A program made the translations under genes and the position numbers. Below are positions 17,246 through 26,038 of a stretch of 64,000 nucleotides of DNA, in pieces; position 1 is the first letter of the stretch, and each line of letters opens with the position of its first letter. Source of the stretch: Sphingomonas sp. SORGH_AS_0950 (GTDB lineage: Bacteria; Pseudomonadota; Alphaproteobacteria; Sphingomonadales; Sphingomonadaceae); NCBI RefSeq assembly GCF_030818415.1, contig NZ_JAUTAE010000001.1, forward strand, positions 3,622,001 through 3,686,000, written 5' to 3'. The notes beneath the pieces were generated by a model. The model was not told the DNA's origin and made no database searches. It worked only from the letters and a program-made list of their open reading frames with translations.

Positions 17246-18166
17246 TCAAGCTCTCTCCCATGGTGGGATCGGTGTGAACGCGGCGATTAGGGCATTGGCC
17301 ACGAACCGGACTTTGTGCGAACGCTCGCGCGTCCGGTGCCAAAGGATCGATATGGCCGCTTCCTCATTTGGCGTCGAAATCGGCAAGGCTTCGAGGTGAC
17401 CGCATCGCAGGTCGTCGGCCGCCAGCCAGGTCGACAGATAGGCAAGGCCCAACCCGCTCACGACGGCATCCCGTAGCGCCTCGCCGTGGCTGATGACATG
17501 ACGAGGCTCGATGGCGAGAGCGCGCGCGGCGCCATCGTCGCCGATTACCGTCCAGGGGAGCGGGCGGCCATCACGTGCGAAGGCGAGACAATCGTGCTTC
17601 GTCAGATCGTCAACGGTCCCAGGCCGGCCGTGGCGTTCGAGATAGGTCGGGCTCGCGCAGATGACGGAACGCTGCCAGGCGACCCGCCGCCCGGTGAGGC
17701 TGCTCTGATCGCCAGGATGGCCAAGGCGCACGACCAGATCGATCCCCTCTTCGGCCAGGTCCACCCGCCGGTCGGCGAACGTCACGTCTAGACGTAGCGC
17801 CGGATGCCGGGCTGCCAACGCGGTGAGGATCGGCATGCAGTACAGTCGGCCGAACGAGATCGGAAGGTTGATCCGGATCGTCCCGGAGAGATTGTCCCGT
17901 CCCAAACCCAGGCGCGCCTCGGCGGTGCCGAGTTCCTCAAGGATCGCTACGCAACTTTGGTAATAGTCCTGTCCGTCAGCCGTGAGGCTGAGGCTGCGCG
18001 TGGTGCGGTTCAAAAGCCGCACCCCGAGCCGGCTTTCGAGACGCGCGACACCTTTGCCGGTCGCGGACTTCGAGAGGCCCATCCGTGCCGCGGCGGCCGT
18101 GAAGCTGCCGGTCTCAACTGTGTGGACGAAGGCGGCGATGCCTTGGAGCTGCGAGAGGATGGTCAT
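17246..18166 (-). CDS. LysR family transcriptional regulator
   Basis: A 306-residue LysR regulator. The start is placed at MTILSQLQGIAAFVHTVETG (18166); the open frame extends further back but without family resemblance. Residues 1-60 form the winged helix (GSFTAAAARMGLSKSATGKG then VARLESRLGVRLLNRTTRSL). The rest is the periplasmic-binding-protein-like effector domain (LSGTIRINLPISFGRLYCMP). It is divergent from an alcohol dehydrogenase gene about 100 bp away, the common layout for LysR control of a single oxidoreductase. That target now carries a nonsense codon. Confidence 0.9.
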   Translation of the reverse strand: MTILSQLQGIAAFVHTVETGSFTAAAARMGLSKSATGKGVARLESRLGVRLLNRTTRSLSLTADGQDYYQSCVAILEELGTAEARLGLGRDNLSGTIRINLPISFGRLYCMPILTALAARHPALRLDVTFADRRVDLAEEGIDLVVRLGHPGDQSSLTGRRVAWQRSVICASPTYLERHGRPGTVDDLTKHDCLAFARDGRPLPWTVIGDDGAARALAIEPRHVISHGEALRDAVVSGLGLAYLSTWLAADDLRCGHLEALPISTPNEEAAISILWHRTRERSHKVRFVANALIAAFTPIPPWERA

Positions 18167-18270
18167 GACATTGGCGATTAAAGAGAGGAAGTGAGCGGGC
18201 AATATGTCGCGATACAATCCCATCAATCGCCAATATCGTCCATCCCCATCGGCAGACATGGGGTTGCAGT

Positions 18271-19296
18271 ATGGTGATGAAGCAGTGGTAACTTCCTGCC
18301 TTTGGCCTGGCCAATCTCGAACTCGCCGAGGTCGCGCTCCCGGAACCGGCGAACCGCGAGCTGCTGGTCCGCGTATCGGCAGTATCGCTCAATTACCGGG
18401 ACAAGCTGGTGGTGGAAGGCGAACTGCTGCCCGAAATGCCAGCCCTACCGTTCGTTCCCGTATCCGACATGGTAGGAGAGGTGATGGCGGTCGGCGCCAG
18501 CGTCACTCGCTTTGGGCCGGGCGATCGGGTCTGCGGCAATTTCTGGACGCAATGGATTGACGGCGAACCGCCGGCCGAGATGGCTCGCCACGGCCGCTCG
18601 CTCGGCGGTCCGTTACCGGGAATGCTGGCGCAGTACGTGGTCCTGCACGAAGACGTTGCGGTCGCGGCGCCCACGTCGCTGACGGATACAGAGGCAGCCA
18701 CGCTGCCCGTCGCCGCGCTGACAGCGTGGTTCGCGTTGGTTGAGATGGGTGGCCTGCGGGCTGGTCAGACGGTGGTGGTTCAGGGAACTGGTGGCGTGGC
18801 GATCTTCGGCTTGCAGATCGCACAGGCGCTGGGGGCTCGCGTGATCGTCACGTCTCGGAATTCCGCTAAGCTAGCGCGCGCGCAGGCGCTCGGGGCCTGG
18901 GGATTGATCGATACTCACGAAACTCCGTCGTGGTCAGGTGTGGCACTCGATCTCACCGGCGGCCGGGGTGTCGATCACGTCTTGGAATTGATAGGTGGCG
19001 ACAACATTCGCGAGTCCGCTGCCGCACTCGGCAGCGGAGGGCGTATCGCGCAGATCGGCTTTATGGGCGGCGCCGACATCATTCTTTCCGCTATACCGAT
19101 GATGCTGAAACGCGCGACCATCCAAGGCATCACTGTCGGTCACCGCAGAGCTTTTGAGGACATGGTGCGGGCGATCGATCGCCACGAAGTTAAGCCGGTC
19201 ATCGACCGGACCTATGGCTTCGATGATGCGGCCGCCGCGTTTCGACACTTGGATGCGGGGCCGTTCGGAAAGATCGTCATCAGCCTGAGAGGGTAG
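18271..19296 (+). pseudogene. Zinc-type alcohol dehydrogenase/quinone oxidoreductase with early stop codon
   Basis: From 18301 the frame encodes a complete MDR-superfamily protein: [40 protein letters not shown], a Rossmann fold around [20 protein letters not shown], and a normal C-terminus ([12 protein letters not shown]). The natural start is visible just upstream in the same frame as ATG at 18271 or 18277 (MVMKQW), but the next codon is TAA (18289-18291), followed in frame by LPAFGLANL. So one nonsense codon at about position 7 separates start from body. Restart would need a GTG well inside the first domain (18409). It is either an inactivated gene or a base-call error. The role would be NAD(P)H-dependent oxidation or reduction of a small substrate. 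Confidence 0.8.
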
Positions 19297-19314
19297 GTTT
19301 CAGGGTTCTTGGTT

Positions 19315-19360
19315 GGGAACGTTCAGGGAGACGGCTGAGGCATTCCTATCGGGATGGTAT
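19315..19360 (+). repeat. Dispersed stem-loop repeat, copy 1
   Basis: GGGAACGTTCAGGGAGACGG followed by GGCATTCCTATCGGGATGG. A diverged copy in the gap between the dehydrogenase and beta-lactamase ends; the first one encountered in the window. Confidence 0.55.
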
Positions 19361-19371
19361 CAAGAGTAACC

Positions 19372-20268
19372 CTATCCGTCCCAGGTCACTGCCACCCTGC
19401 CGAGCGTCTCAAGGACTGTCTCGTCCGCCGGCCGCACATCCTCCGAGAAATTCGGGTTTTCGAAATAGCCGGTCACGATCAGGGGGCTACGACCTCCCGG
19501 AGGCATGAGCACCGCCAGATCGTTGGTCTTGTTGCCGACGCCGGGGCGCATGCCCGTGCCGGTCTTGTCGAGACCATGCCAACCAGCGGGCAGGCCCGCC
19601 CGGATGCGCTTCGATCCGCTCTGCGTCGCTGCCATCCAGCCACGCAGCCGGTCGCAGCTGGCTGGGCGCAACACATCGCCAAGGACGATCCGCCGCACCG
19701 TTTCGGCCATCGCCCTCGGCGTGGTACTGTTCTCCTGCGTGCCGGGCGGGATCACGTTGATGGCGGGTTCGTAACCGTCAAGCCGGCTCACGGCGTCCCC
19801 GATGTCGCGCCAGAACTGTGTGACCGCGTCGGGGCCTCCCAGGCGGCGCATGAGCACGTTCGCAGCGGCATTGTCGCTCGTAACCTGCACGGCTTCCGCC
19901 AGCGCTAGGATAGGGAGTGTCCCCTTATCCAGATTCTCCTCGACGACCGGCGAATAGGCGACGATGTCGGCACGGCTGAAGGGGAGCGTCTCCATCGGGT
20001 CGAGGCGCCCGGCATCGGCTTCGCGGAGCGCCATGGCGGCCAATGACAATTTGAACGTCGAGCAGTGACAGAAGCGTTCGTCGGCGCGCCAGCCAAAGCT
20101 GCGTCCGCTGCCGGTGTCGAAAATGAAGGCGCCCAGCCTGCCGCCCGATGTCCGCTCGATCGCACGAAGACGCGCGGTCGGATTGCGCATACGCGTCCCT
20201 GCATCAACGCGGTCGGCTAGGACCAGGCTCGCGCCAATCGCCAGCATCACATCGCGGCGATTCATCAT
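19372..20268 (-). CDS. bla: Class A beta-lactamase, Tat-type signal
   Basis: A 298-residue serine beta-lactamase that hydrolyses beta-lactam rings in the periplasm. The class A signatures are all present: S70-x-x-K as STFK (residues 70-73), SDN at 131-133, the omega-loop glutamate in GYEPAIN (E167), and KTGTG at 235-239. The N-terminus MMNRRDVMLAIGASLVLADR has a twin-arginine pair before a hydrophobic stretch, suggesting Tat export, as is known for some lactamases. It starts 10 bp after the stop of a small NTF2-like gene on the same strand. There is no divergent LysR-type AmpR gene next to it. The spectrum cannot be predicted from the sequence alone. Confidence 0.93.
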   Translation of the reverse strand: MMNRRDVMLAIGASLVLADRVDAGTRMRNPTARLRAIERTSGGRLGAFIFDTGSGRSFGWRADERFCHCSTFKLSLAAMALREADAGRLDPMETLPFSRADIVAYSPVVEENLDKGTLPILALAEAVQVTSDNAAANVLMRRLGGPDAVTQFWRDIGDAVSRLDGYEPAINVIPPGTQENSTTPRAMAETVRRIVLGDVLRPASCDRLRGWMAATQSGSKRIRAGLPAGWHGLDKTGTGMRPGVGNKTNDLAVLMPPGGRSPLIVTGYFENPNFSEDVRPADETVLETLGRVAVTWDG

Positions 20269-20278
20269 GCAACTATCG

Positions 20279-20758
20279 TCATTTTACCGACCACGCCACT
20301 GATACGATCCGCCATCCGCTGTTGGTATTGACGAGAAGCCAATGCTCCATGCCGGTGTTCAGGACCACGCCGTCGATCCTGAACGCATAGTCGAACGACA
20401 TTGCCGCCGATTCACCATCCCCTGCGATACGGATGTCGTTGAAATCCTCATCCGCGTTACCCTTTCGGGCAACGATGCTGTCGATGAACGCGACCGGATT
20501 GTTCCCTGGATCATAGACCGCCTTGATACCCTTACTCGAAGCGTCCTTTGCCAAGGCCTTCATACTCATGACCTCCTGCCAGTTGGTGGCAGCCGGATTA
20601 AGGAAGAGTGACAGGAACTCCGCTTTGTCCCGGTGGCGGATCGCATGCTGAAACCTGACCGCTACAGCCCGAACATTCCTGTCCGTGCGGTCGGGGGTCT
20701 GGGCGGAAACGGGGCCGGCAACGGCGATCAGCAGGGCGGCTGTAAGGCGTAAAGTCAC
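20279..20758 (-). CDS. Exported NTF2/SnoaL-like protein
   Basis: A 159-residue protein with a Sec signal peptide (MTLRLTAALLIAVAGPVSAQ). The mature part looks like a single NTF2-like cone fold: VRAVAVRFQHAIRHRDKAEF at the start, and EHWLLVNTNSGWRIVSVAWS at the end, which is the typical final strand pair. Such domains bind small molecules or have no enzyme activity. It precedes the beta-lactamase gene by 10 bp and is probably in the same operon. No direct functional link is known to me. Confidence 0.7.
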   Translation of the reverse strand: MTLRLTAALLIAVAGPVSAQTPDRTDRNVRAVAVRFQHAIRHRDKAEFLSLFLNPAATNWQEVMSMKALAKDASSKGIKAVYDPGNNPVAFIDSIVARKGNADEDFNDIRIAGDGESAAMSFDYAFRIDGVVLNTGMEHWLLVNTNSGWRIVSVAWSVK

Positions 20759-20843
20759 GGGCGATGTCGTCCTCTGGCGCGATACTGATCTGTTCGGCTC
20801 ATCTCCGTTACGGGACTAGGCGATCCCGCAAGCGCCCCCCAAT

Positions 20844-21383
20844 CTATCGACGCGGGGATACGTTTTCCACGACCGCCTGGAATATCTGCGACCGATCCGG
20901 CCCCTCGGCGATATGTAGCACGACCCAGCTATCGGCACGTCGGGCGATCAGCACCCGTATCCCGTCGTTGAACAGGCCGTCCGCAAGCCCGACCGGCGCG
21001 ACCTTGCCGGAATTCAGGATCAGCGCGCCCATGTCGCGCCCGCAGGACGGGCCGACGCACGAATAGGCGATCGAGAACCCGGCTTTTTTCAACATCTCGC
21101 CGTAATAGCGTTCGATCTGCAACGGAGCGGTGGCGGGTTTCACTCGATAGTCGATATGGGTGATCTTGCCTTCCAGCACCTTTCTGTTCGCCTGCGCCTC
21201 GACGTTGGCGATAGGGCCGGTCGGTATGACAATTTCGTCCAGCGAGGGCGCGCGATAGCCGTCGATGACAGACTGCGGGTAGCGCGGGAGATCGGGGTAA
21301 TCCTGACCGTCGCTGTCCTGTGCCAGCAGCGGACTGCTCAGGGCCAGCGATCCGAAAGCCGCAATGCGCCAATATCCGCTCAT
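20844..21383 (-). CDS. Exported protein, DUF4892-like
   Basis: A 179-residue exported protein. The start MSGYWRIAAFGSLALSSPLL (21383) gives a clean signal peptide cut after LLAQ; an ATG six codons earlier is less likely. The mature protein begins DGQDYPDLPRYPQSVIDGYR, reminiscent of DUF4892, and has two cysteines close together (YSCVGPSCGRDMG) that could form a disulfide. The C-terminal part (RVLIARRADSWVVLHIAEGP) looks like a beta-rich domain. No enzyme motif is seen. The family assignment rests on the N-terminal pattern and is tentative. Confidence 0.6.
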   Translation of the reverse strand: MSGYWRIAAFGSLALSSPLLAQDSDGQDYPDLPRYPQSVIDGYRAPSLDEIVIPTGPIANVEAQANRKVLEGKITHIDYRVKPATAPLQIERYYGEMLKKAGFSIAYSCVGPSCGRDMGALILNSGKVAPVGLADGLFNDGIRVLIARRADSWVVLHIAEGPDRSQIFQAVVENVSPRR

Positions 21384-21750
21384 CGGTCGCTCTCCCTTCA
21401 CAGTAAGGCACTACTGTATTGTCCAGATAGACCACAGACAAGGCGCACTAGTGGATCAACCAGATTCTAGATTTGGAACGGCCTGCAAGACGGCCGGGGC
21501 ATTCCCGTTGGGATCGTATTCTGGGAATGATCTGACGTTCCTCAAACATGCGCATCCGGTGTGGCACGACAAACACGCTGAGTAGCCGTATGAGGACCAT
21601 CTATCCATTTCATCGACCTATCAGCGGATTGTAAGCCATCTGGCTACAAAACAGACACGAGAGCCATGGTGCACCTGCTGGAGCGGAAAGACTGTCATCA
21701 ATGCTTGCTAAGGTCACTCGCACACCAAATTGCTGCATGAAGGCTTCGTC
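21384..21750. other. Intergenic region with one stem-loop repeat
   Basis: About 370 bp between divergent exported-protein genes. It contains repeat copy 2 and presumably both promoters. No gene is supported. Confidence 0.6.
21475..21530 (+). repeat. Dispersed stem-loop repeat, copy 2
   Basis: GGAACGGCCTGCAAGACGGC followed by CGGGGCATTCCCGTTGGGAT and CTGGGAATGA. Well conserved. Confidence 0.75.
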
Positions 21751-22734
21751 ATGATATGTATGCACCGTCTTGCGATCGCCACTATATCCCTGTTGCCGTT
21801 GGCTGCGTCGGGCGGACCACCCCACCCGGGGACGGTTAAATTGTTCAAAGATTGGGCGGTTGGCTGCGATAATGGCCTGACGTGCACCATGGCGTCGCTG
21901 GTCCCGGGCGTTCCGGAAAATTCATGGCCCCCGGTGACGGTTAATTTGATCCGGGCACCTGGTGCGGCTGGTCGCTTTCGAATGGATGTCGAGGGATTGA
22001 ACGAACGGTCGCCCAGCATCGTGGTCGATGGGCGCGACTATGGAACCGACGCTGAAGTCATCGCCGCTGCAATGGCCCACGGTATGGCAGCGGAGGTCAA
22101 GGGAACGGGCAGGACCTTTTCTCTGGCCGGCGCATCGGCCGCGCTACGCTATATCGATGCGATGCAGGGACGTAGCGGCACCGTGACGGCTATCGTCGCC
22201 AAAGGATCAGGAAGCGCAAGCTCGGTTCCGACTGCACCTGCCGTACCGATGCTCAGCGCCCGGACACTGGTTCCTATCCCGTCGAAACTGGATACGAGCA
22301 TGTTGGCGGCAATGCGCAAGCTTGGTGATTGTGAGCAACCGTCTGATGACTTGTCGCTGCCGCCCAGCGTGGCAAAAGCGGGCGAAGGCCAGCGCGTCGT
22401 TCTCCTTCCGTGCCATAGTGCGCCCTATAATGTCGGCATCGCCATTTTCGTCCTTGAAGGCGGTAAAATCAGACCTGCGCCGTTCGACGCTCCGGTCGGC
22501 TTTGAAGATCCCGGCGATGCCACCGCGAACAATATCCACGAAATCGTTGGTGGCGGCATCAGGGACAACAGGGTGATGAGCTTCACCAAGGGGCGCGGTC
22601 TTGGCGACTGCGGCGTGCAACAGGCGTTCGCCTGGGACGGACTGAGCATGCGCCTTGCCCGGCAATTTGAGATGCCCGATTGCCGAGGTAACGTCGGCTT
22701 CATTCAAACCTGGCGGGCAGAGGTTCGGTCGTAA
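21751..22734 (+). CDS. DUF1176 domain protein, exported
   Basis: A 327-residue periplasmic protein of the DUF1176 family. The start MICMHRLAIATISLLPLAAS (21751) has GAAGG upstream and a hydrophobic signal sequence. The hallmark of the family, an N-terminal segment around FKDWAVGCDNGLTCTMASLV, is present with its cysteine pair, and the C-terminal half has ELGDCEQ-like and GLGDCGVQQAFAWDG segments with more cysteines and the final FIQTWRAEV. Members are found in many Proteobacteria without an assigned function. It stands alone, in the gap before the IS66 insertion. Confidence 0.82.
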   Translation: MICMHRLAIATISLLPLAASGGPPHPGTVKLFKDWAVGCDNGLTCTMASLVPGVPENSWPPVTVNLIRAPGAAGRFRMDVEGLNERSPSIVVDGRDYGTDAEVIAAAMAHGMAAEVKGTGRTFSLAGASAALRYIDAMQGRSGTVTAIVAKGSGSASSVPTAPAVPMLSARTLVPIPSKLDTSMLAAMRKLGDCEQPSDDLSLPPSVAKAGEGQRVVLLPCHSAPYNVGIAIFVLEGGKIRPAPFDAPVGFEDPGDATANNIHEIVGGGIRDNRVMSFTKGRGLGDCGVQQAFAWDGLSMRLARQFEMPDCRGNVGFIQTWRAEVRS

Positions 22735-22932
22735 ACGCGCGTCTGTCTGGCGCCCTCGACACCCGGGAAAAGTGGCTTCCGATACAAGTGCCAAGAAATG
22801 CACATCGATGTGAAGGAGCTGGGGTATCGGAAATGCGGTTTAAGGCGTCTTGCCATCGAACGTTTCGGTCAGGGCCTGTTGAAGGCCATCGGCGGCTGAG
22901 GTCCAGCGTAAGCGTCCGGTGACGGCGTCACA

Positions 22933-24417
22933 TCAAGCGGGACGGTAGTTCCACGGCAGCAGTTCAGCGACCCGGCGGGCCGGATGGTCTGCGATGCGGC
23001 TGATGGTGTCGGCCAGCCAGGCCTCGGGGTTGACGCCGTTGAGCCTGGCGGTTTCCACGAGGCTGTAGATGCTGGCGGCGCGGTGCCCGCCTTGGTCGGA
23101 GCCCGCGAACAGCCAGTTTTTGCGACCGACGGCAATGCCGCGCAGTGAACGCTCGGCGGCATTGTTGTCGATCTCGAGGCGGCCGTCGTCGGCATAGCGG
23201 GTCAGCGCCGTCCAGCGGGTGAGCGCATAGCGGATGGCGACCGCGAGGTCTGAGCGGCGGGACAGCTTTGGTCCGGTCGCGTCGAGCCACTGGCGGAACG
23301 CATCGAGCATTGGTCCGGTTCTGGCTTGGCGCACATGTCGTCGCTCGTCCGGGGGCCGACCGCGCACGTCCTGCTCGACGGCATAGAACCCGGCGATATG
23401 GTCCAGTGCCTCGCGGGTCGTGGTAGAGCCGGTTGCGGCATGGATGTCGAAGAACTTGCGCCTGACGTGCGCCCAGCAGGCCACCTCGCGGATGCGATCT
23501 CCATAGAGGCGGTCAAACCCGGCATAGCCATCGGCGTGCAGATCGCCCCGGAATGTCCGCAAGTGCCCGGCGGGGCGTTCGCCCTTGCGGTCGGGCGCGT
23601 AGCGGAACAGCACGGCGGGCGGGGCCTCGCCGCCAGCCCCGCGCTCGTCACGCACATAGGTCCACAGCCTGCCCGTCCTGGTGCGACCGGCACCGGGGGC
23701 CAGCACCGGTACGGGCGTGTCGTCGGCGTGAAGGGTAGAGCCTCCCATGACGTGGCGCTCGAGCGCGTCGACCAGCGGATCGAGGAGCGCGGCCGAGCGC
23801 CCGACCCAGTCAGCGAGCGTGGAGCGGGCAAGGTCGATGCCCTGGCGCGTGTAGATGCCCGACTGGCGGTAGAGCGGCAGATGGTCAGCATATTTGGACA
23901 CCAGCACATGTGCGAGCAGCCCCGCGCCGGGCCTGCCCAGCTCGATAGGCATGGACGGCAACGGCGCCTGCACGATGCGCTCGCATGACCGACAGCTCAG
24001 CCGCGGCCGGACGTGGCGCACGACCCGGAACGAGGCAGGCACATAGTCGAGCTGCTCGGTGACGTCCTCGCCCATGCGCCGCATGGCACCACCGCAGTCG
24101 GGGCAGACGCACGGTGCCTCATGTACGACGTCCGTGCGGGGCAGATGGTCGGGCAGTGGCTGTCGATACGGCTTGGCGGCCTCCCGTGTCCGGGTAGTCG
24201 CCGGCATCGCCGCAATGGCGGCTTCCGCCTCACGCTCTTCCAGCCCGAGTTCCAACTGGTCTGCCTGATGCGTCAGTTTCTCCGAGGAGCGGCCAAAGGC
24301 CATGCGCCGCAGCCGCGCGACCTGCATCCGCAACTGCTCCAGCTCGGCGCCGGCAGCAATGAGCATGGCCTTCAGGAGGGCGATATCGTCGGGCAGCGAG
24401 GCGGCATCGGGCGACAC
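22933..24417 (-). CDS. tnpC: IS66 transposase TnpC
   Basis: A 494-residue IS66 transposase. In order: an N-terminal leucine-rich region (LLKAMLIAAGAELEQLRMQV), the LZ_Tnp_IS66 segment RLRRMAFGRSSEKL, a zinc-finger-like region CVCPDCGGAMRRMG and LSCRSCERIV, then the DDE catalytic core (STLHADDTPVPVLAPG, DLHADGYAGFDRLYG) and the C-terminal glutamate region LEIDNNAAERSLRGIAVGRK. It appears full length and intact. Confidence 0.95.
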   Translation of the reverse strand: MSPDAASLPDDIALLKAMLIAAGAELEQLRMQVARLRRMAFGRSSEKLTHQADQLELGLEEREAEAAIAAMPATTRTREAAKPYRQPLPDHLPRTDVVHEAPCVCPDCGGAMRRMGEDVTEQLDYVPASFRVVRHVRPRLSCRSCERIVQAPLPSMPIELGRPGAGLLAHVLVSKYADHLPLYRQSGIYTRQGIDLARSTLADWVGRSAALLDPLVDALERHVMGGSTLHADDTPVPVLAPGAGRTRTGRLWTYVRDERGAGGEAPPAVLFRYAPDRKGERPAGHLRTFRGDLHADGYAGFDRLYGDRIREVACWAHVRRKFFDIHAATGSTTTREALDHIAGFYAVEQDVRGRPPDERRHVRQARTGPMLDAFRQWLDATGPKLSRRSDLAVAIRYALTRWTALTRYADDGRLEIDNNAAERSLRGIAVGRKNWLFAGSDQGGHRAASIYSLVETARLNGVNPEAWLADTISRIADHPARRVAELLPWNYRPA

Positions 24418-24477
24418 GCCTGCTTATACCAGAACAGTCGTGCCGATACACGCGAAAGCCGCAGGAAACCGTGCTTT

Positions 24478-24825
24478 TTACCAAGCCAAAGTTGGCTGCG
24501 AGGACCGGATCGGATGCCGCCAGTCCACCCCTTCGAGCAGCATCGACAGCTGCGCCGGAGTCAGCACCGCGACGCCGTCCGCGGTCGCCGGCCAGGTGAA
24601 CCGGCCCCGCTCCAGGCGCTTGGCATGGAGCACGAGACCCTGGCCATCCCACCACAACAGCTTGACCAGATCACCGCGCCTGCCCCGGAAGGCGTACACC
24701 GCACCGCCAAACGGATCCTGGCGCAGCCGCTGCTGTACCAGCGCGGCCAGCCCGTCGAACCCCTTGCGCATATCCGTGACCCCGGCCGCCAGATACACCC
24801 GGACGCCGCTCGGCGGCCCGATCAA
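24478..24825 (-). CDS. tnpB: IS66 accessory protein TnpB
   Basis: A 115-residue IS66 Orf2-type protein: GVRVYLAAGVTDMRKGFDGL, then FGGAVYAFRGRRGDLVKLLW and WDGQGLVLHAKRLERGRFTW. There is no ATG at the right place; the TTG at 24825 overlaps the TGA of tnpA (TTGA) and gives the normal length, so I take it as the start, translated by coupling to tnpA. Confidence 0.87.
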   Translation of the reverse strand: MIGPPSGVRVYLAAGVTDMRKGFDGLAALVQQRLRQDPFGGAVYAFRGRRGDLVKLLWWDGQGLVLHAKRLERGRFTWPATADGVAVLTPAQLSMLLEGVDWRHPIRSSQPTLAW

Positions 24826-25199
24826 GCGAACCCGGCCAGCACGGCCTTCAGCACCCGCGCGTCGATGGGAGGTGCCAGGCGGATGCGCTGCCCGGTCGGA
24901 CCGACCACTTCCACCATACCCGGTCCGAGCGGCTCCGGCTGCGGCACCATGGGCGCGCCCGCCACCTCGACGGGCACGAACGCCGCACCAGGCAACGGCA
25001 ACACTTCGCTTGCCACCCCGTCGCGCAGCAGCGTGCGTCGCCAGCGGTACACCAGCGACGTACAAACCCGGTGACGCCGCGCCACGTCCAGCACGCTCGC
25101 TCCCGGCATCATCGCCTCCGACACGATCCGCGCTTTGTCATCGTCGCTGAACCGTCGCCGCGGCTCTGCCCCAACCATCTCGATAATTCGCGTCGCCAT
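24822..25199 (-). CDS. tnpA: IS66 accessory protein TnpA
   Basis: A 125-residue protein with a helix-turn-helix of the transposase_8/IS66 Orf1 type: RRRFSDDDKARIVSEAMMPG and DVARRHRVCTSLVYRWRRTL. The ATG at 25199 (MATRIIEMVG) is preferred to earlier in-frame starts because family members begin here. It is coupled to tnpB. Confidence 0.9.
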   Translation of the reverse strand: MATRIIEMVGAEPRRRFSDDDKARIVSEAMMPGASVLDVARRHRVCTSLVYRWRRTLLRDGVASEVLPLPGAAFVPVEVAGAPMVPQPEPLGPGMVEVVGPTGQRIRLAPPIDARVLKAVLAGFA

Positions 25200-25695
25200 G
25201 ATGCCGCACCGGTGTCTGCCACAGTGCCGCACCTGTGGCTTGCGCATCACCTCGTCAGCAAGGCGGAGAAGACCGGACGCTTACGGTCCAGCATTCATAC
25301 ATGGCCGGTGCTGCTATGCGGCGCTCGCCGGCTTCGAGACTAAGGCGGGGCACGCTGGCGTTCGATACTATGCCCGGAAAACCCTTTCCATCCGCCTTGA
25401 CGCAGCTTTCATTCGCCACGCCGGCGTCCATCGCAATGCCGAACAACGCTCTTACCTTATGCAAAGCCTCACCCGCCAATGTACCATGGCGCGGATCGGG
25501 CCGAACTTCGCCTTTCGGCCATTTTGCCGCAGTCGGCCTAATGACATAGCGACCAGTTTCCAGATCCAAAACAAGACGCATTGAGGGATGCCATTCCGAC
25601 AATTCGATATCTGTCATGATGATCCCGCCACCCGGATTTGGTGCTACGAAGCCAGCCGTTACGGCAGCGAGGTAAAGCAACATCGTCATTACCAC

Positions 25696-26038
25696 TTCTC
25701 CAGATGATCGACGCTAGAGTTTGGTGAAAGTGAAAAGGTTCATGGCGCGGTGGATCGAGCACCACCTAGGATCGCCTTGCTTGCAATGCAAAGATTGCCT
25801 TGCAACGTTGTGCCTGGCGCCTCCGCGGATATGCAACCGGACTCGGCGCACTGATCCCATAGCCACGGTTCGAATAGCCTAGACCACTCAGCGGCATCGT
25901 TCCCGACCCGGAACGGCCCACGAGACGGCCGGGGCATTCCCATTGGGATCGAATTATGGGAAAGCGGGAATGCGGCTTGTTTCTGCGCCTTTGCCGTCTA
26001 GTCGGCAGAGCCGATCCGGCAGCATCAGGCGTGGTGGG
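25696..26038. other. Intergenic region with one stem-loop repeat
   Basis: About 340 bp between the split exported-protein gene and the epoxide hydrolase stop. It holds repeat copy 3 and short open frames without family resemblance. Confidence 0.5.
25911..25963 (+). repeat. Dispersed stem-loop repeat, copy 3
   Basis: GGAACGGCCCACGAGACGGC followed by CGGGGCATTCCCATTGGGAT. This is the copy closest to the consensus, ending GAATTATGGGAAAG. Confidence 0.8.

Larger units (their letters stand above)
22908..25284 (-). mobile_element. Intact IS66-family element
   Basis: A 2377-bp element with terminal repeats GTAAGCGTCCGGT (22908-22920) and ACCGGACGCTTAC (25272-25284), flanked by the 8-bp direct repeat GGTCCAGC (22900-22907 and 25285-25292), the duplication length usual for IS66. 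It has the standard three genes tnpA, tnpB and tnpC, all open. Confidence 0.95.
22840..25695 (-). pseudogene. Small exported-protein gene split by IS66
   Basis: The 5' part (25695 to 25285) encodes MVMTMLLYLAAVTAGFVAPN, a signal-like start, followed by TDIELSEWHPSMRLVLDLET and ERRIAAPAMYECWT. Exactly at the 8-bp target duplication GGTCCAGC the IS66 element intervenes. Removing the element and one duplicate joins the frame to 22907-22840, which reads on as SAADGLQQALTETFDGKTP and stops. The ancestral protein was about 160 residues. I recognise no family. The host gene is therefore disrupted by a single clean insertion. Confidence 0.85.
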
